This document shows, piece after piece, positions 35,048 through 48,252 of a DNA stretch of 64,000 nt. Positions within the stretch are counted from its first letter, which is position 1. Every line of letters starts with the position of its first letter. The DNA is from Vulgatibacter incomptus (GTDB lineage: Bacteria; Myxococcota; Myxococcia; Myxococcales; Vulgatibacteraceae), in NCBI RefSeq assembly GCF_001263175.1, contig NZ_CP012332.1:4174220-4238219 (forward strand), written 5' to 3'. The notes beneath the pieces were generated by a model that had not been told where the DNA came from, did not search any database, and saw only the letters and a program-made list of their open reading frames with translations. Position numbers and translations under genes: made by a program.

Positions 35048-35489
35048 GCTTCCTCCCACGGCCTTCAAGGCGCCGTGCGTTGCGGCGGATCGGGACCGCC
35101 ATTCCCCGCCGCGCGCCGACTCGGCGGTCAACTCGCTGTCATGCGATGCCCTGTATGCCGTTCGCCCACCCTATGGCGACAGCATGTAGGCATTTTACCA
35201 AAGGTCAGAATGATTTCCTTTGGAAAACCGGCATGATGCTGCACCGGTGGCATAAATCCATAGGAATATCGAATGGATGCATGCCTCTGCGCACGCCGCT
35301 TCCCGGGTGCGAAGCCGAGTCGCGTTGACTTTGCTTGGTCCACCGCGGTCTAACGTGAGCCTTCGGACTCCGCTCGGGATCACCAGGGAGCCGGGAGCGC
35401 TCGCGCGGGGCCCATCGGGCCATCGGGGAGGCCTCCGGCCCACCCAACGCGATCGAGCGGCCGGTCCCGAGAGCCAAAAGAGGTCGTCG
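35048..35489. other. Long intergenic region between tetR-like gene and ether-lipid operon
   Basis: 442 bases with no gene. The segment 35160-35270 is noticeably AT-richer than its surroundings. It contains an inverted repeat CCAAAGG (35198-35204) / CCTTTGG (35217-35223) with 12 bases between, a possible operator, and the predicted operon promoter at 35325-35354. The remaining ~135 bases form a long leader in which I see no clear regulatory fold. Confidence 0.5.
35325..35354 (+). promoter_or_regulatory. Predicted promoter of the ether-lipid operon
   Basis: -35 TTGACT (35325-35330) and -10 TCTAAC (35349-35354), spacing 18, about 135 bases before the HAD gene. The -35 is a near-perfect sigma-70 box; the -10 is weaker. 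Confidence 0.45.
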
Positions 35490-36203
35490 ATGCACGCGCA
35501 CCACGCGCACAGAACCGAGCCCTCCCCCGCGCCGTCGCCTAAGCGGGCGGCGGCCTTCTACGACGTGGACGGAACGCTGGTGTCCACGAACGTGGTGCAC
35601 GCGTTCGGCTACTACGCGGCGAACCGCGGCCGCATCGTGGAATCCGCGGTGCGCACCGCCGCGATCGTCGCCGGGATCCCGCTCTTCTGGGCGGCGGACC
35701 AGATGTCCCGGGCGCTCTTCAACGAGCTCTTCTACAAGCAGTACAAGGGGATCTCCCGCGACCGCCTCGTAGCCCTCTCGGAGGAGCTCTTCGAGAAGGT
35801 GCTCAAGCCGGCGATCTACCCGGGCGCGATGGACATGGTGCAGCGCTGCCGCGAAACCGGCGCGCGCCAGGTGATCGTGACGGGGGCGATCGACCACACG
35901 ATCCTGCCGCTGGCCCGGTACTTCGGCATGGACGACGTGATCGCGAACCGCCTGGAGTTCATCGACGACATCGCGACGGGGCGGGTGATCAAGCCGCTGA
36001 TCGCGGGGGCGACGAAGGCGGCGGCGGTGCGGGACTACTGCGCCGACAACGACCTGGACCTCGGCCAGTGCTGGGGCTTCTGCGATTCGTACGCGGACTA
36101 TTCGATGCTCGCGGTGGTGGGGCGGCCGACCGCGGTGAACCCTGATTTCCGACTGAAGTCGTTTGCCCGGTCCCACGATTGGCCGGTGGTGGATCTGCGA
36201 TGA
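35490..36203 (+). CDS. HAD-IB family hydrolase (ElbB-like), ether-lipid operon
   Basis: 237 residues. HAD phosphatase of subclass [19 protein letters not shown] supplies the nucleophile D-x-[17 protein letters not shown] the motif II Ser/Thr region, and [11 protein letters not shown] the motif III/IV aspartates. Such enzymes dephosphorylate phosphoserine-like or lysophosphatidate-like substrates; in front of an ElbD-like enzyme a lipid or glycerol-phosphate intermediate is likely. Start at ATG 35490 behind AGAGG. The stop overlaps the next start by 4 bases (ATGA). In M. xanthus the elb cluster has, as I recall, the same HAD gene at this place; ElbB is used as a label on that basis. Confidence 0.85.
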   Translation: MHAHHAHRTEPSPAPSPKRAAAFYDVDGTLVSTNVVHAFGYYAANRGRIVESAVRTAAIVAGIPLFWAADQMSRALFNELFYKQYKGISRDRLVALSEELFEKVLKPAIYPGAMDMVQRCRETGARQVIVTGAIDHTILPLARYFGMDDVIANRLEFIDDIATGRVIKPLIAGATKAAAVRDYCADNDLDLGQCWGFCDSYADYSMLAVVGRPTAVNPDFRLKSFARSHDWPVVDLR

Positions 36204-37801
36204 GGCTGGCGAAAGAGCTGGAAGCACCCGAGGTCGTCACGATCGACAAGGGGAGCGCGCCGCGCATCCTCCACTACGGCGAGGACTTCCTCCTGGAAGA
36301 CCTGCCGGTGGGGACGCGGGTGATCTACCCGAAGCAGCCGATCGCGGGCCTGCCGAACCCCCGCGCGGCGATCCGGTGGGCGCTGAATCACCCGCACGGC
36401 TGCGATCCGCTCCCGGCGCAGCTGAAGCCGGGGATGAAGGTGACGATCGCGATCGACGACATCTCGCTGCCGCTGCCGCAGATGGCGCGGCCGGACATCC
36501 GGCAGACGATGCTGGAGATCCTCCTGGAGATGCTGTCGGACCACGGCGTCGAGGACGTCCACATCATCATCGCCATCGCCCTGCACCGGAAGATGACGGC
36601 GGCGGAGGTGGAGCGCGCGGTGGGCCCGAAGGTCTTCCGCGAGCACTGGCCGAAGACGCTCTATCACCACGACGCCGAGGATCCGGACGGGATGGTGGAG
36701 CTGGGGAAGACCCGCCACGGCGAGCCGGTGCGGATCAACCGCCGCGCGGCCGAGTCGGACCTGATCATCTACGCGAACATCAACTTCGTGCCGATGAACG
36801 GCGGGCACAAGTCGGTGGGCGTGGGCCTGACGGATTACGAGGGCCTGAAGGCGAACCACAACCCGCACGCGATCCGCGGCTCGTGGTCGTACATGGATCC
36901 GAAGGGTCCGTCGGAGCTGCATCGCTCGTTCGATCGCATCGGCCAGCTCGCGGAGAAGCACCTCAACGTCTTCAAGATCGAGACGGCGGTGAACAACCGC
37001 ATGTACCAGGGCCCGATGGAGTTCCTCGGCAAGAACGAGGACGACTTCACGGAGGGCGACCGCCTGAAGTTCCAGGCCCTGAAGTGGACGCTCTCGAAGA
37101 CGCCGAAGTCGCTGCGCCGCGAGGTCTTCATGCGGGTGCCGGCGGGCTACGAGCTGATCGCGGTGCACGCGGGCAAGACGGAGCCGGTGCACGACGCGAT
37201 CCTCGAGAAGAGCTACGAGCAGTACGCGGTGCAGGTGAAGGGCCAGGCGGACATCCTGATCCACGGGATCCCCTTCATCAGCCCGTACAACGCGAACTCC
37301 ACGGCGCTGAACCCGCTGCTGGTGCAGGTGATGGGGCTCGGCTACCTCTTCAACCTCTACCGGGGCCGGCCGCTGGTGAAGAAGGGCGGGGTGCTGATCC
37401 TGACGCATCCCTGCTCGGACGCCTTCGACACGAACCACCACCCCAGCTACGTGGAGTTCTTCCACAAGGTGCTGACGGAGACCCGCGACGCGGTGGTGCA
37501 CTCGCAGAAGTACGAGGAGGAGTTCGCGAAGAACCCCGCGTACATCGAGATGTACCGGCGCGGGAACGCCTTCCACGGTGTTCACCCCTTGTACATGTGG
37601 TACTGGGGCGAGAACGGCCGGCAGCACGTGGGCAAGGTGATCGTGGTGGGCGCAGACAACGCGCACGTGCCGCGGATCATGGGCTGGGAGCGCGCCTCGA
37701 CCCTGGCGGAGGCCATCGCGATGGCCCGCAGCGAGATGGGCCGCAGCGCACAGATCACCATGGTGCACAACGCCCCGATCGTCCTCGCGGACGTGGAGTA
37801 G
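36200..37801 (+). CDS. LarA-family (DUF2088) protein (ElbC-like), ether-lipid operon
   Basis: 533 residues. N-terminal LarA-type domain: [22 protein letters not shown] matches the D-x-T-R-P motif region, [14 protein letters not shown] the G-x-H-R-x-M segment, and [12 protein letters not shown] the stretch in which lactate racemase LarA attaches its nickel-pincer cofactor to a lysine. The C-terminal domain ends with [17 protein letters not shown]. True LarA proteins are about 425 residues, so this is a longer branch. No larB/larC/larE cofactor genes are nearby. Start chosen at ATG 36200 (ATGA overlap with the HAD stop) rather than a TTG at 36179. Its reaction is unknown; racemisation or epimerisation of a hydroxy-acid or glycerol derivative is a guess. 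Confidence 0.8.
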   Translation: MRLAKELEAPEVVTIDKGSAPRILHYGEDFLLEDLPVGTRVIYPKQPIAGLPNPRAAIRWALNHPHGCDPLPAQLKPGMKVTIAIDDISLPLPQMARPDIRQTMLEILLEMLSDHGVEDVHIIIAIALHRKMTAAEVERAVGPKVFREHWPKTLYHHDAEDPDGMVELGKTRHGEPVRINRRAAESDLIIYANINFVPMNGGHKSVGVGLTDYEGLKANHNPHAIRGSWSYMDPKGPSELHRSFDRIGQLAEKHLNVFKIETAVNNRMYQGPMEFLGKNEDDFTEGDRLKFQALKWTLSKTPKSLRREVFMRVPAGYELIAVHAGKTEPVHDAILEKSYEQYAVQVKGQADILIHGIPFISPYNANSTALNPLLVQVMGLGYLFNLYRGRPLVKKGGVLILTHPCSDAFDTNHHPSYVEFFHKVLTETRDAVVHSQKYEEEFAKNPAYIEMYRRGNAFHGVHPLYMWYWGENGRQHVGKVIVVGADNAHVPRIMGWERASTLAEAIAMARSEMGRSAQITMVHNAPIVLADVE

Positions 37802-37807
37802 CGCGAG

Positions 37808-42587
<4,780 letters not shown>

Positions 42588-42591
<4 letters not shown>

Positions 42592-43703
42592 GCGACGCGA
42601 TCCTGGTGACGGGCGGCACGGGCTTCCTCGGGGGCCACCTGGTGTCGCTCCTCGCGCGAAGGGGCGAGAAGGTCCGAGTGCTCACGCGGGCGGCCACGCC
42701 GGAGCTGCGGGCGCGGGGGATCGAGACCATCGAGGGCTCGCTCCTCGACGTGGCGACGCTCTCGCGGGCGCTCCAGGGCGTCCGGCGCGTCTACCACTGC
42801 GCCGGCCTGGTCTCGCGGGACCCCGACGTGGCGCCGGAGATGTACCGGGTGCACGTGGAAGGGACGCGCGCGCTCCTCCTCGCGGCGCGGGCCGCTGGCG
42901 TCGAGCGGGTGGTCCTCGTCTCCACCTCGGGAACGGTCGCGGTCTCCAAGGAGCCGGACGTCTCGACCGAGGAGAGCCCGTACCGCATCGAGACCGTGCG
43001 CCGCTGGCCGTACTACCTCTCGAAGATCTACCAGGAGAAGCTGGCCCTGGAGCTCGCGGCCACCGGAGGACCCGAGGTGGTGGTGATCAACCCCTCGATC
43101 CTCTTTGGCCCCGACGACGTGCGCCTCTCGTCCACCGGCGACGTGCTCCGCTTCCTCAAGGGGGAGATCCCCCTGGTCCCGTCGGGCGGGATCAACTTCG
43201 TCGACGCCCGCGACGCGGCGGCCGGCGCGATCCTCGCGATGGAGCGCGGGAAGCCCTCGGCGCGGTACCTCCTCGGCGGCCCGAACTGGACCATGGGGGA
43301 GTTCTTCGCCCGCCTCGCCAGGGTGAGCGGCGTCCGGGCGCCCACCGCCCGGATCCCCGACGGCGCGGCGCGGCTGGGTGCACGGCTCGTCCAGGGTTTC
43401 GCCCGGCTCGGCGGCGCCGACAAGCGGGCGCCGGTGGATCCGGAGAGCGTGGAGATCGCTCAGCACTACTGGTACCTGGACGCTTCGCTGGCCCGCGGCG
43501 AGCTCGGTTGGGAGCCGCGGGATCCCATGGAGACGCTGGACGACACCGTCCGCTTCCTGCGGGAGCGCTTCCTGGGCGGCGCGCCCTCGCCTGCGAAGGC
43601 GCCGTCGTTCCTCGAGACCCTGGTCACGAGGATGGGCGAGCCGGAGTCGGCCCCGGCGGAAGCGCCGAAGCCGACGCCCCGCACGCGGTCGCGCCGCCGG
43701 TAG
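42588..43703 (+). CDS. NAD(P)-dependent SDR reductase/epimerase (ElbE-like), ether-lipid operon
   Basis: 371 residues. Extended short-chain dehydrogenase: ILVTGGTGFLGGHLVSLLARRG binds the nucleotide, VVLVSTSGTVAV carries the catalytic Ser/Thr and YYLSKIYQEK the Y-x-x-x-K pair. Related to dihydroflavonol-4-reductase and 3-beta-hydroxysteroid dehydrogenase-like enzymes. C-terminal ~50 residues are a Pro/Ala/Arg-rich tail (EAPKPTPRTRSRRR) without fold. Overlaps the PlsC end of the ElbD-like gene by 4 bases, last gene of the operon. Probably reduces a keto or alkyl-ether intermediate; the ElbE label is by position. Confidence 0.85.
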
Positions 43704-43757
43704 GAGTCCGCCGGCTCCTCCTCCGTGTGTACGCTTTGCACACATTCGACGCCTGAC

Positions 43758-43788
43758 GCTTGCGGATTTCAGAAGGGATCCGCGAAGC
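43758..43788 (+). terminator. Possible terminator hairpin after the ether-lipid operon
   Basis: GCTTGCGGAT (43758-43767) pairs with ATCCGCGAAGC (43778-43788) apart from one bulged base, loop of 10. No U tract follows, so this is a weak call based on position after the last operon gene. Confidence 0.35.
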
Positions 43789-43890
43789 TCAAACGTCTGA
43801 GAGCCCGGGTGAGGGGGCGCCCGAGCGGTCATTCCATCCGGGGATGAACGAGGCAGCGCCAATTGTTGCCGCCCACCCGAGAGGAGTCCG

Positions 43891-45956
43891 ATGAGAAATC
43901 GCTATCTTCCCGTCGTCCTGGCGCTGGCCTTCCCGGCCACCGGGATGGCCGAAGCCCCGGAGAGCCTCCACGGCTACGCCGTCTCCGACCCCTTCCGCCA
44001 CCTGGAGACCGACGAAGGCGCGGCCCAGTGGATCGACCGCCAGGAGGCCCAGACCTCGGCGTACTTCGACGGCCTCGGCGGCGACGCCGCCGCGATGGCG
44101 AAGCGGCTCGACGAGCTCTCCCGGATCGGCGGCGTCAGCGGCCTCAAGATCCGGAAGGCGCGCACCTTCTACGTGAAGCGCACGGGCGACCAGGAGCAGG
44201 GCGTCCTCTACCTCCGCGACGGGAGCAAGGAGCGCAAGCTCGTGGATCCCGCGGCGCTCGACGCTTCCGGCAAGGTGGCGCTCGATTGGTACTACCCGTC
44301 GCCCTCCGGCAAGCTCGTCGCCTACGGCCTGTCCCGGGACGGCTCGGAGGAGTCGGTGCTCCACCTCCTGAAGGTGGACGACGGCAAGGCGCTCGCGGAC
44401 GAGATCCCGAACACGCGGCACAGCTCGATCGCGTGGCTGCCGGACGAGTCGGGCTTCTATTACACCCGGTATCCGGAGGGTGACCGATACAACCGTCGCG
44501 CCTTCTTCCACCGCATCGGCGACGAGCCCTCGAAGGACGCCTACGTCTTCGGCAAGGAGCTGGGGAAGACGGATTGGACCTCCCTGGACATCACCGACGA
44601 CGGCGCGACCGTCTTCCTCTCGGTGTCAAAGGGGTGGTCGGTCTCCGAGCTCTGGACGATGGATCGGGCGAGCGGGAAGCTCACCAAGGTCCTCGGCGCC
44701 GAGCTCGGCGCGCTCTTCGGCTCGCCCAAGCAGATCGACGGGCGGATCGTGCTCCTCACGAACCACGAGGCGCCGAGGTTCAAGCTCGTCTCCGTGGATC
44801 CGGCGAGCTCCGCTCCCGCGTCCTGGAAGACGATCGTTCCCGAGGGCGATTGGCCCCTCGATCAGATGAAGTACGTCGCCGGCAAGCTGGCGATGGTGCG
44901 ACTGGTGAAAGCCGTTGCGCACCTGGAGCTCTACGAGAAGGACGGCAAGAAGCTCCAGGACGTCGCGCTCCCTGACATCGGCTCGATCGGCAGCTTCGAG
45001 GGCGAGGCGAACGGGGACCGGCTGGCCTTCACCTACGCGTCGTTCGTGCGGCCGGCGACGGCCTTCGAGATGAAGCTCTCGAACAAGAAGGTCGTGGAGC
45101 TCGCCAGCGTCGTCGCGCCGAAGATCGACGGGGTCGTGGTGGAGCAGGTCGAGTACCCGAGCTACGACGGGACCCGGGTGCCGATGTTCGTGGTCCACCG
45201 CAAGGACGTGAAGCTCGACGGATCGAACCCGACCCTCCTCACCGGCTACGGCGGCTTCAACGTCTCCTACGAGCCCGGATTCTCGCCTTCGGCCCTCTAC
45301 TGGGTGGAGCGAGGGGCGTCTTCGCGGTCGCCAACATCCGCGGCGGCTCGGAGCTCGGCGAGTCGTGGCACGACGCGGGCCGGCTGGCGAACAAGCACCA
45401 GGTCTTCCGCGACTTCGAGTACGCGATGCGGCACCTCATCCGCGTCGGCTACACCCGCCCCGCGCGCCTCGCGATCACGGGCGGCTCGAACGGCGGCCTG
45501 CTCATGGGCGCGATGATGACCCAGGCCCCGGAGCTCTTCCGGGTCGCGGTCGGGAAGGTGGGCCTCTACGACATGATCCGCTTCCAGATGTTCCCGCCCG
45601 CGGAGCTCTGGGTGGACGAGTACGGTTCGTCGGAGAGCCCGGAGCAGGTCGGCTATTTGCTCGGATACTCCCCGTATCATCAGGTGATTCCGGGGGTGTC
45701 CTATCCCGCGTTCCTGGGCCTGACCGCCAAGGCGGACACCCGCGTCTCCTGGATCCACACGGCGAAGTTCGTGGCGGCCCTGCAGGGCGCGACCGCAGGG
45801 TCGGAGCCCGTCCTCTTCCACATCGAGCAGAAGGCCGGCCATGGCCAGGGCAAGGGCCGCTCGGATCGCGTGAAGGAGGACGTGATGATGTTCCGCTTCA
45901 TCGAGTCCCGGCTCGGGGTCGGGAGCCCGGCGGTGAAGAACGCCGCGCAGCGGTAG
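43891..45956 (+). CDS. Prolyl oligopeptidase family serine peptidase (frame interrupted once)
   Basis: As read, the frame from 43891 shifts near 45315: the run GGGG at 45312-45315 lacks one G. Adding it gives 688 residues, normal for the family. N-terminal signal (LPVVLALAFPATGMAEA), then the propeller domain (FRHLETDEGAAQWIDRQEA; AWLPDESGFYYTRYPEG) and the hydrolase domain: LTGYGGFNVSYEPGFSP before the break, VFAVANIRGGSELGESW after it, nucleophile motif ITGGSNGGLLMG, acid region TAKADTRVSW and catalytic His in QKAGHGQGKG. It cleaves short proline-containing peptides, probably in the periplasm. As read the catalytic triad is lost from the first frame; the downstream frame alone starts at ATG 45426. 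Read error is the likeliest cause. Confidence 0.85.
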
Positions 45957-46025
45957 CCCTTCCAGCGCGCCCAGGCGGGCGTTCGGCTCCGGCCGGGCGC
46001 CCGTAAAATGAGCCCCAAACGCAAG

Positions 46026-46049
46026 AAGGGACGCCATGTGGCGTCCCTT
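46026..46049. terminator. Bidirectional terminator hairpin
   Basis: Inverted repeat AAGGGACGCCA / TGGCGTCCCTT (11 bases each, 2 between; a 10-bp stem with 4-base loop is realistic) between the convergent ends of the prolyl oligopeptidase gene (45956) and the 42-residue protein gene (46079). A short T-rich tract follows on each side. Confidence 0.65.
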
Positions 46050-46078
46050 CGCGCTTTCAGCAGTGGCAGCGTGCCGCT

Positions 46079-46207
46079 CTAGCGGGCGCGCATGCCCTTG
46101 CGCTGCGAGATCTTGCGCTGGCGCCGGCGGCGCTTCAGGACCGCCCGCTTGGACTTGGAGCGGTTGGAGAGCTTCTTCTTGCTGCGGTTTCCGCGCTTCA
46201 CGGCCAT
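46079..46207 (-). CDS. Highly basic 42-residue microprotein
   Basis: 42 residues, of which about half are Lys or Arg, starting MAVKRGNRSKKKLSN and ending QRKGMRAR; no hydrophobic segment. ATG 46207 is preceded by GGAGACGAAC, a good ribosome site, and the gene is followed by a terminator hairpin, so it looks like a real single gene. The composition is that of small ribosome-associated proteins (bL34, bL36, bTHX) or nucleic-acid chaperones, but I do not recognise the sequence as any of these. Intact and well framed; upstream lies a hairpin-rich intergenic region. Confidence 0.72.
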   Translation of the reverse strand: MAVKRGNRSKKKLSNRSKSKRAVLKRRRRQRKISQRKGMRAR

Positions 46208-46552
46208 GTTCGTCTCCATGAGCGCCATCGGCGCTCAAAAACCGATTGCCCGCATGCGAGCGACGCGCGCATGCGAGGCCGACGCCTGGTCCGGCGCCCG
46301 AGGAATCGCGGGTGGATAGCAGACCGGCGGGCTCGGGTCAAAGTCCGCGACGAGGAAGCAATCGAGCGCTCGCGAGCTCGCGCGTTTACGTGGTACCGGG
46401 TCGAGAGCTTGCGAAGGATTCGCAAGCTCTCGCGAGCCGGAGGCGAGCAAAACGAAAAGGAGCGCCTCTCGCGCGTAGCGCGAGATGAAGGAATCGGTCC
46501 CGCGCTGCGGGGACGATTCCTTCACACGCTCTGCCGCAATGAAGGAAGGCAC
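46208..46552. other. Hairpin-rich intergenic region
   Basis: 345 bases, no gene. It holds a 13-bp perfect stem CGAGAGCTTGCGA / TCGCAAGCTCTCG with loop AGGAT (46402-46432), a stem TCTCGCGC / GCGCGAGA with loop GTA (46467-46485) and a long stem TGAAGGAATCG / CGATTCCTTCA that continues inward as TCCCGC / GCGGGG (46486-46524). The last two belong to a dispersed element seen again at 60374-60475. It could encode a structured RNA or be a repeat insertion. Confidence 0.6.
46433..46533 (+). repeat. Dispersed two-hairpin element, copy A
   Basis: Begins with GCGAGCCGGAGGCGAGCAAAAC and an A-rich tract, then hairpin 1 (46467-46485) and hairpin 2 (46486-46524), and ends CCTTCACACGCTCTG (46519-46533). Copy B on the opposite strand at 60374-60475 keeps both hairpins, the A-rich tract and the end box with substitutions. 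Copy C at 62526-62557 keeps only the two ends. Confidence 0.6.
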
Positions 46553-47340
46553 ATGCTCGCAACCATGCGTCTGGGGGAAGGCCCCAGGAACATCGTCCTC
46601 GTCCACGGCTTCATGGGCTCCGGCCGCAACCTCGCCGGCCTCGCGCGGCGGTGGATGGCGGAGGATCCCTCGCTCTCGTTCCTGCTTCCGGATCTGCCGG
46701 GCCACGGGACGTCGCCCCCGCTCGCCGAAGGCGCGGACCTCTCCACCCTCGCCCGCGCCGTCCTCGACACGGCCCGGGCGAGCGGAATCGATGGTCCTCT
46801 CGAGATCGTGGGGCATTCGCTGGGGGCCGGGTCGGTCTCGCCGCTTCCCTCCTCGAGCCGGGGAGCGTCGGTACGATCGCCCTCCTGGACATCGCGCCGG
46901 GCCCGATCGCGCCCGGGACCTCGAGCGCCTCGGTACTGAGGAGGCTGGTCGAGGCTCCGGCCGTCACTGCGGATCGGGCCTCGATGCGCAACGCTCTCCT
47001 CGAGACCGGCCTCTCGCCGTCGCTCGCGGACTGGCTGCTCATGAACCTCATCCACACCGACGACGGCTACCGCTGGCGCTTCGATCGATTCGCGCTCGAC
47101 CGGCTGCACAAGCGGGTGAACGCGGCCGACCTCTGGCCCGCGGTGGAGGCGGAGGACGCCCCGAGGCTCCGCTGCATCCGCGGCGCGGATTCCACCTACG
47201 TCACGGACGAGGACTTGCGGCGGATGGAGGCGGCGGGATGCCCGGTCGACACCCTCCAGGACGCCGGCCACTTCGTCCACGTGGATCAGCTCGAGGCGCT
47301 GGTCGCCGCGCTCGCAACCCGTCCGCCCGGCTGGACGTGA
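46553..47340 (+). CDS. Alpha/beta-fold hydrolase (frame interrupted once)
   Basis: As read, the frame from ATG 46553 (behind GGAAGG) changes at the run GGGGG 46832-46836; one extra G gives 262 residues. N-terminal NIVLVHGFMGSGRNL is the oxyanion strand; the nucleophile elbow GHSLGG falls exactly at the break (GHSLG + GRVGLAAS after correction). FLLPDLPGHGTSPPL precedes it, while RCIRGADSTYVTDEDL holds the likely acid and DAGHFVHVDQ the catalytic His. The pattern is that of YbfF/esterase or MenH-like short-chain hydrolases; the substrate is unknown. As read, the protein would stop after about 130 residues without acid or His. The shift in a G run suggests read error. Confidence 0.82.
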
Positions 47341-47349
47341 GCCTGGTAC

Positions 47350-48069
47350 CTAGCGTCCCTGGGCCGCCGCAGGCGTGACCTTGGGCTTCGAAAAAGACTT
47401 CGCGATCTCGTCGTTCGCCTTGGCGAGCTGCTTCACGACGGGGTCCGGAACCTTGGGCGCCGGGATCGCGTTGACGATGGGCTTGGTGGACTTCAGGAAG
47501 GCGAAGATTGCCTTCAGGTCTTCGTCGGTGAACTGAGCCACCGTCGTCCAGGGCATCGGAGGAAGGATCGGGCGGTTGCCGGCAGCGCCCAACGAGCGCC
47601 CCGTCCGCATCGCACTTATGAACATCTGCTCGGACCAGCCGCCGATGCCGGTTTTGGGGTCGGAGGTGATGTTGGCGGAGTACACGGTTCCAAACGGGAG
47701 CTTGAAGCTGGTGAAGGTCGGCCCAATCAGCGCCATGTCGCGCTCGCCCACGGTCCCAGTTGCCTCGGGGGCGCCGCTCGGATGGCCCGACAGCGCGCGG
47801 GACATGTCGGGCACGGGCATGCCGAGCTTCTCGTCGAACTTCATCGGCGTGTGGCAGTCGTTGCAGCCGCCGGTGGCCACCAGGTAGGCGCCTCGGCGGA
47901 CGAGCTCGGGATCGACCTTCTCGGCAGAAGGAGACGCCTTGCCTGACGCTAGCGCGGGCGCCGGGGCCGGGGCCGGAGCGGGCGCCGGTTTCGGCTTCTC
48001 CGCTGCGCTGGCTGCGGACGCGACGGTGATCGCGGCGATCGTCGAAAGGATGAATCGGTTATTGACCAT
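47350..48069 (-). CDS. Exported monoheme c-type cytochrome
   Basis: 239 residues. Signal peptide (FILSTIAAITVASAASA) followed by a Pro/Ala repeat linker (KPAPAPAPAPAPA, residues 27-40), then a cytochrome c domain: RRGAYLVATGGCNDCHTP, with the C-x-x-C-H heme-binding motif at residues 69-73, and a distal methionine candidate in ILPPMPWTTVAQFTDEDLKAIFAFL. About 60 residues follow (IVNAIPAPKVPDPVV ...). It resembles the cytochromes attached to periplasmic alcohol or aldehyde dehydrogenases, but none lies nearby. GGAGGAAC ribosome site before ATG 48069. Electron-transfer partner unknown. Confidence 0.88.
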   Translation of the reverse strand: MVNNRFILSTIAAITVASAASAAEKPKPAPAPAPAPAPALASGKASPSAEKVDPELVRRGAYLVATGGCNDCHTPMKFDEKLGMPVPDMSRALSGHPSGAPEATGTVGERDMALIGPTFTSFKLPFGTVYSANITSDPKTGIGGWSEQMFISAMRTGRSLGAAGNRPILPPMPWTTVAQFTDEDLKAIFAFLKSTKPIVNAIPAPKVPDPVVKQLAKANDEIAKSFSKPKVTPAAAQGR

Positions 48070-48252
48070 ACGTTTGTTCCTCCCCAGGCCGCGGCATCGC
48101 GCCGCAGGAATCGAAGGCTTCGCTTCGAAAAGGCCCCCAGACTGCGCCGCCGTCGGCTACGTCAGGAAGAGGAATCGGAAGGGCTTCGTGAAGGACTGTC
48201 GTATGAAGAACAGAGCGTTGACCGTCACCCGGCCAGGCTGTTAGGCGGAAAT

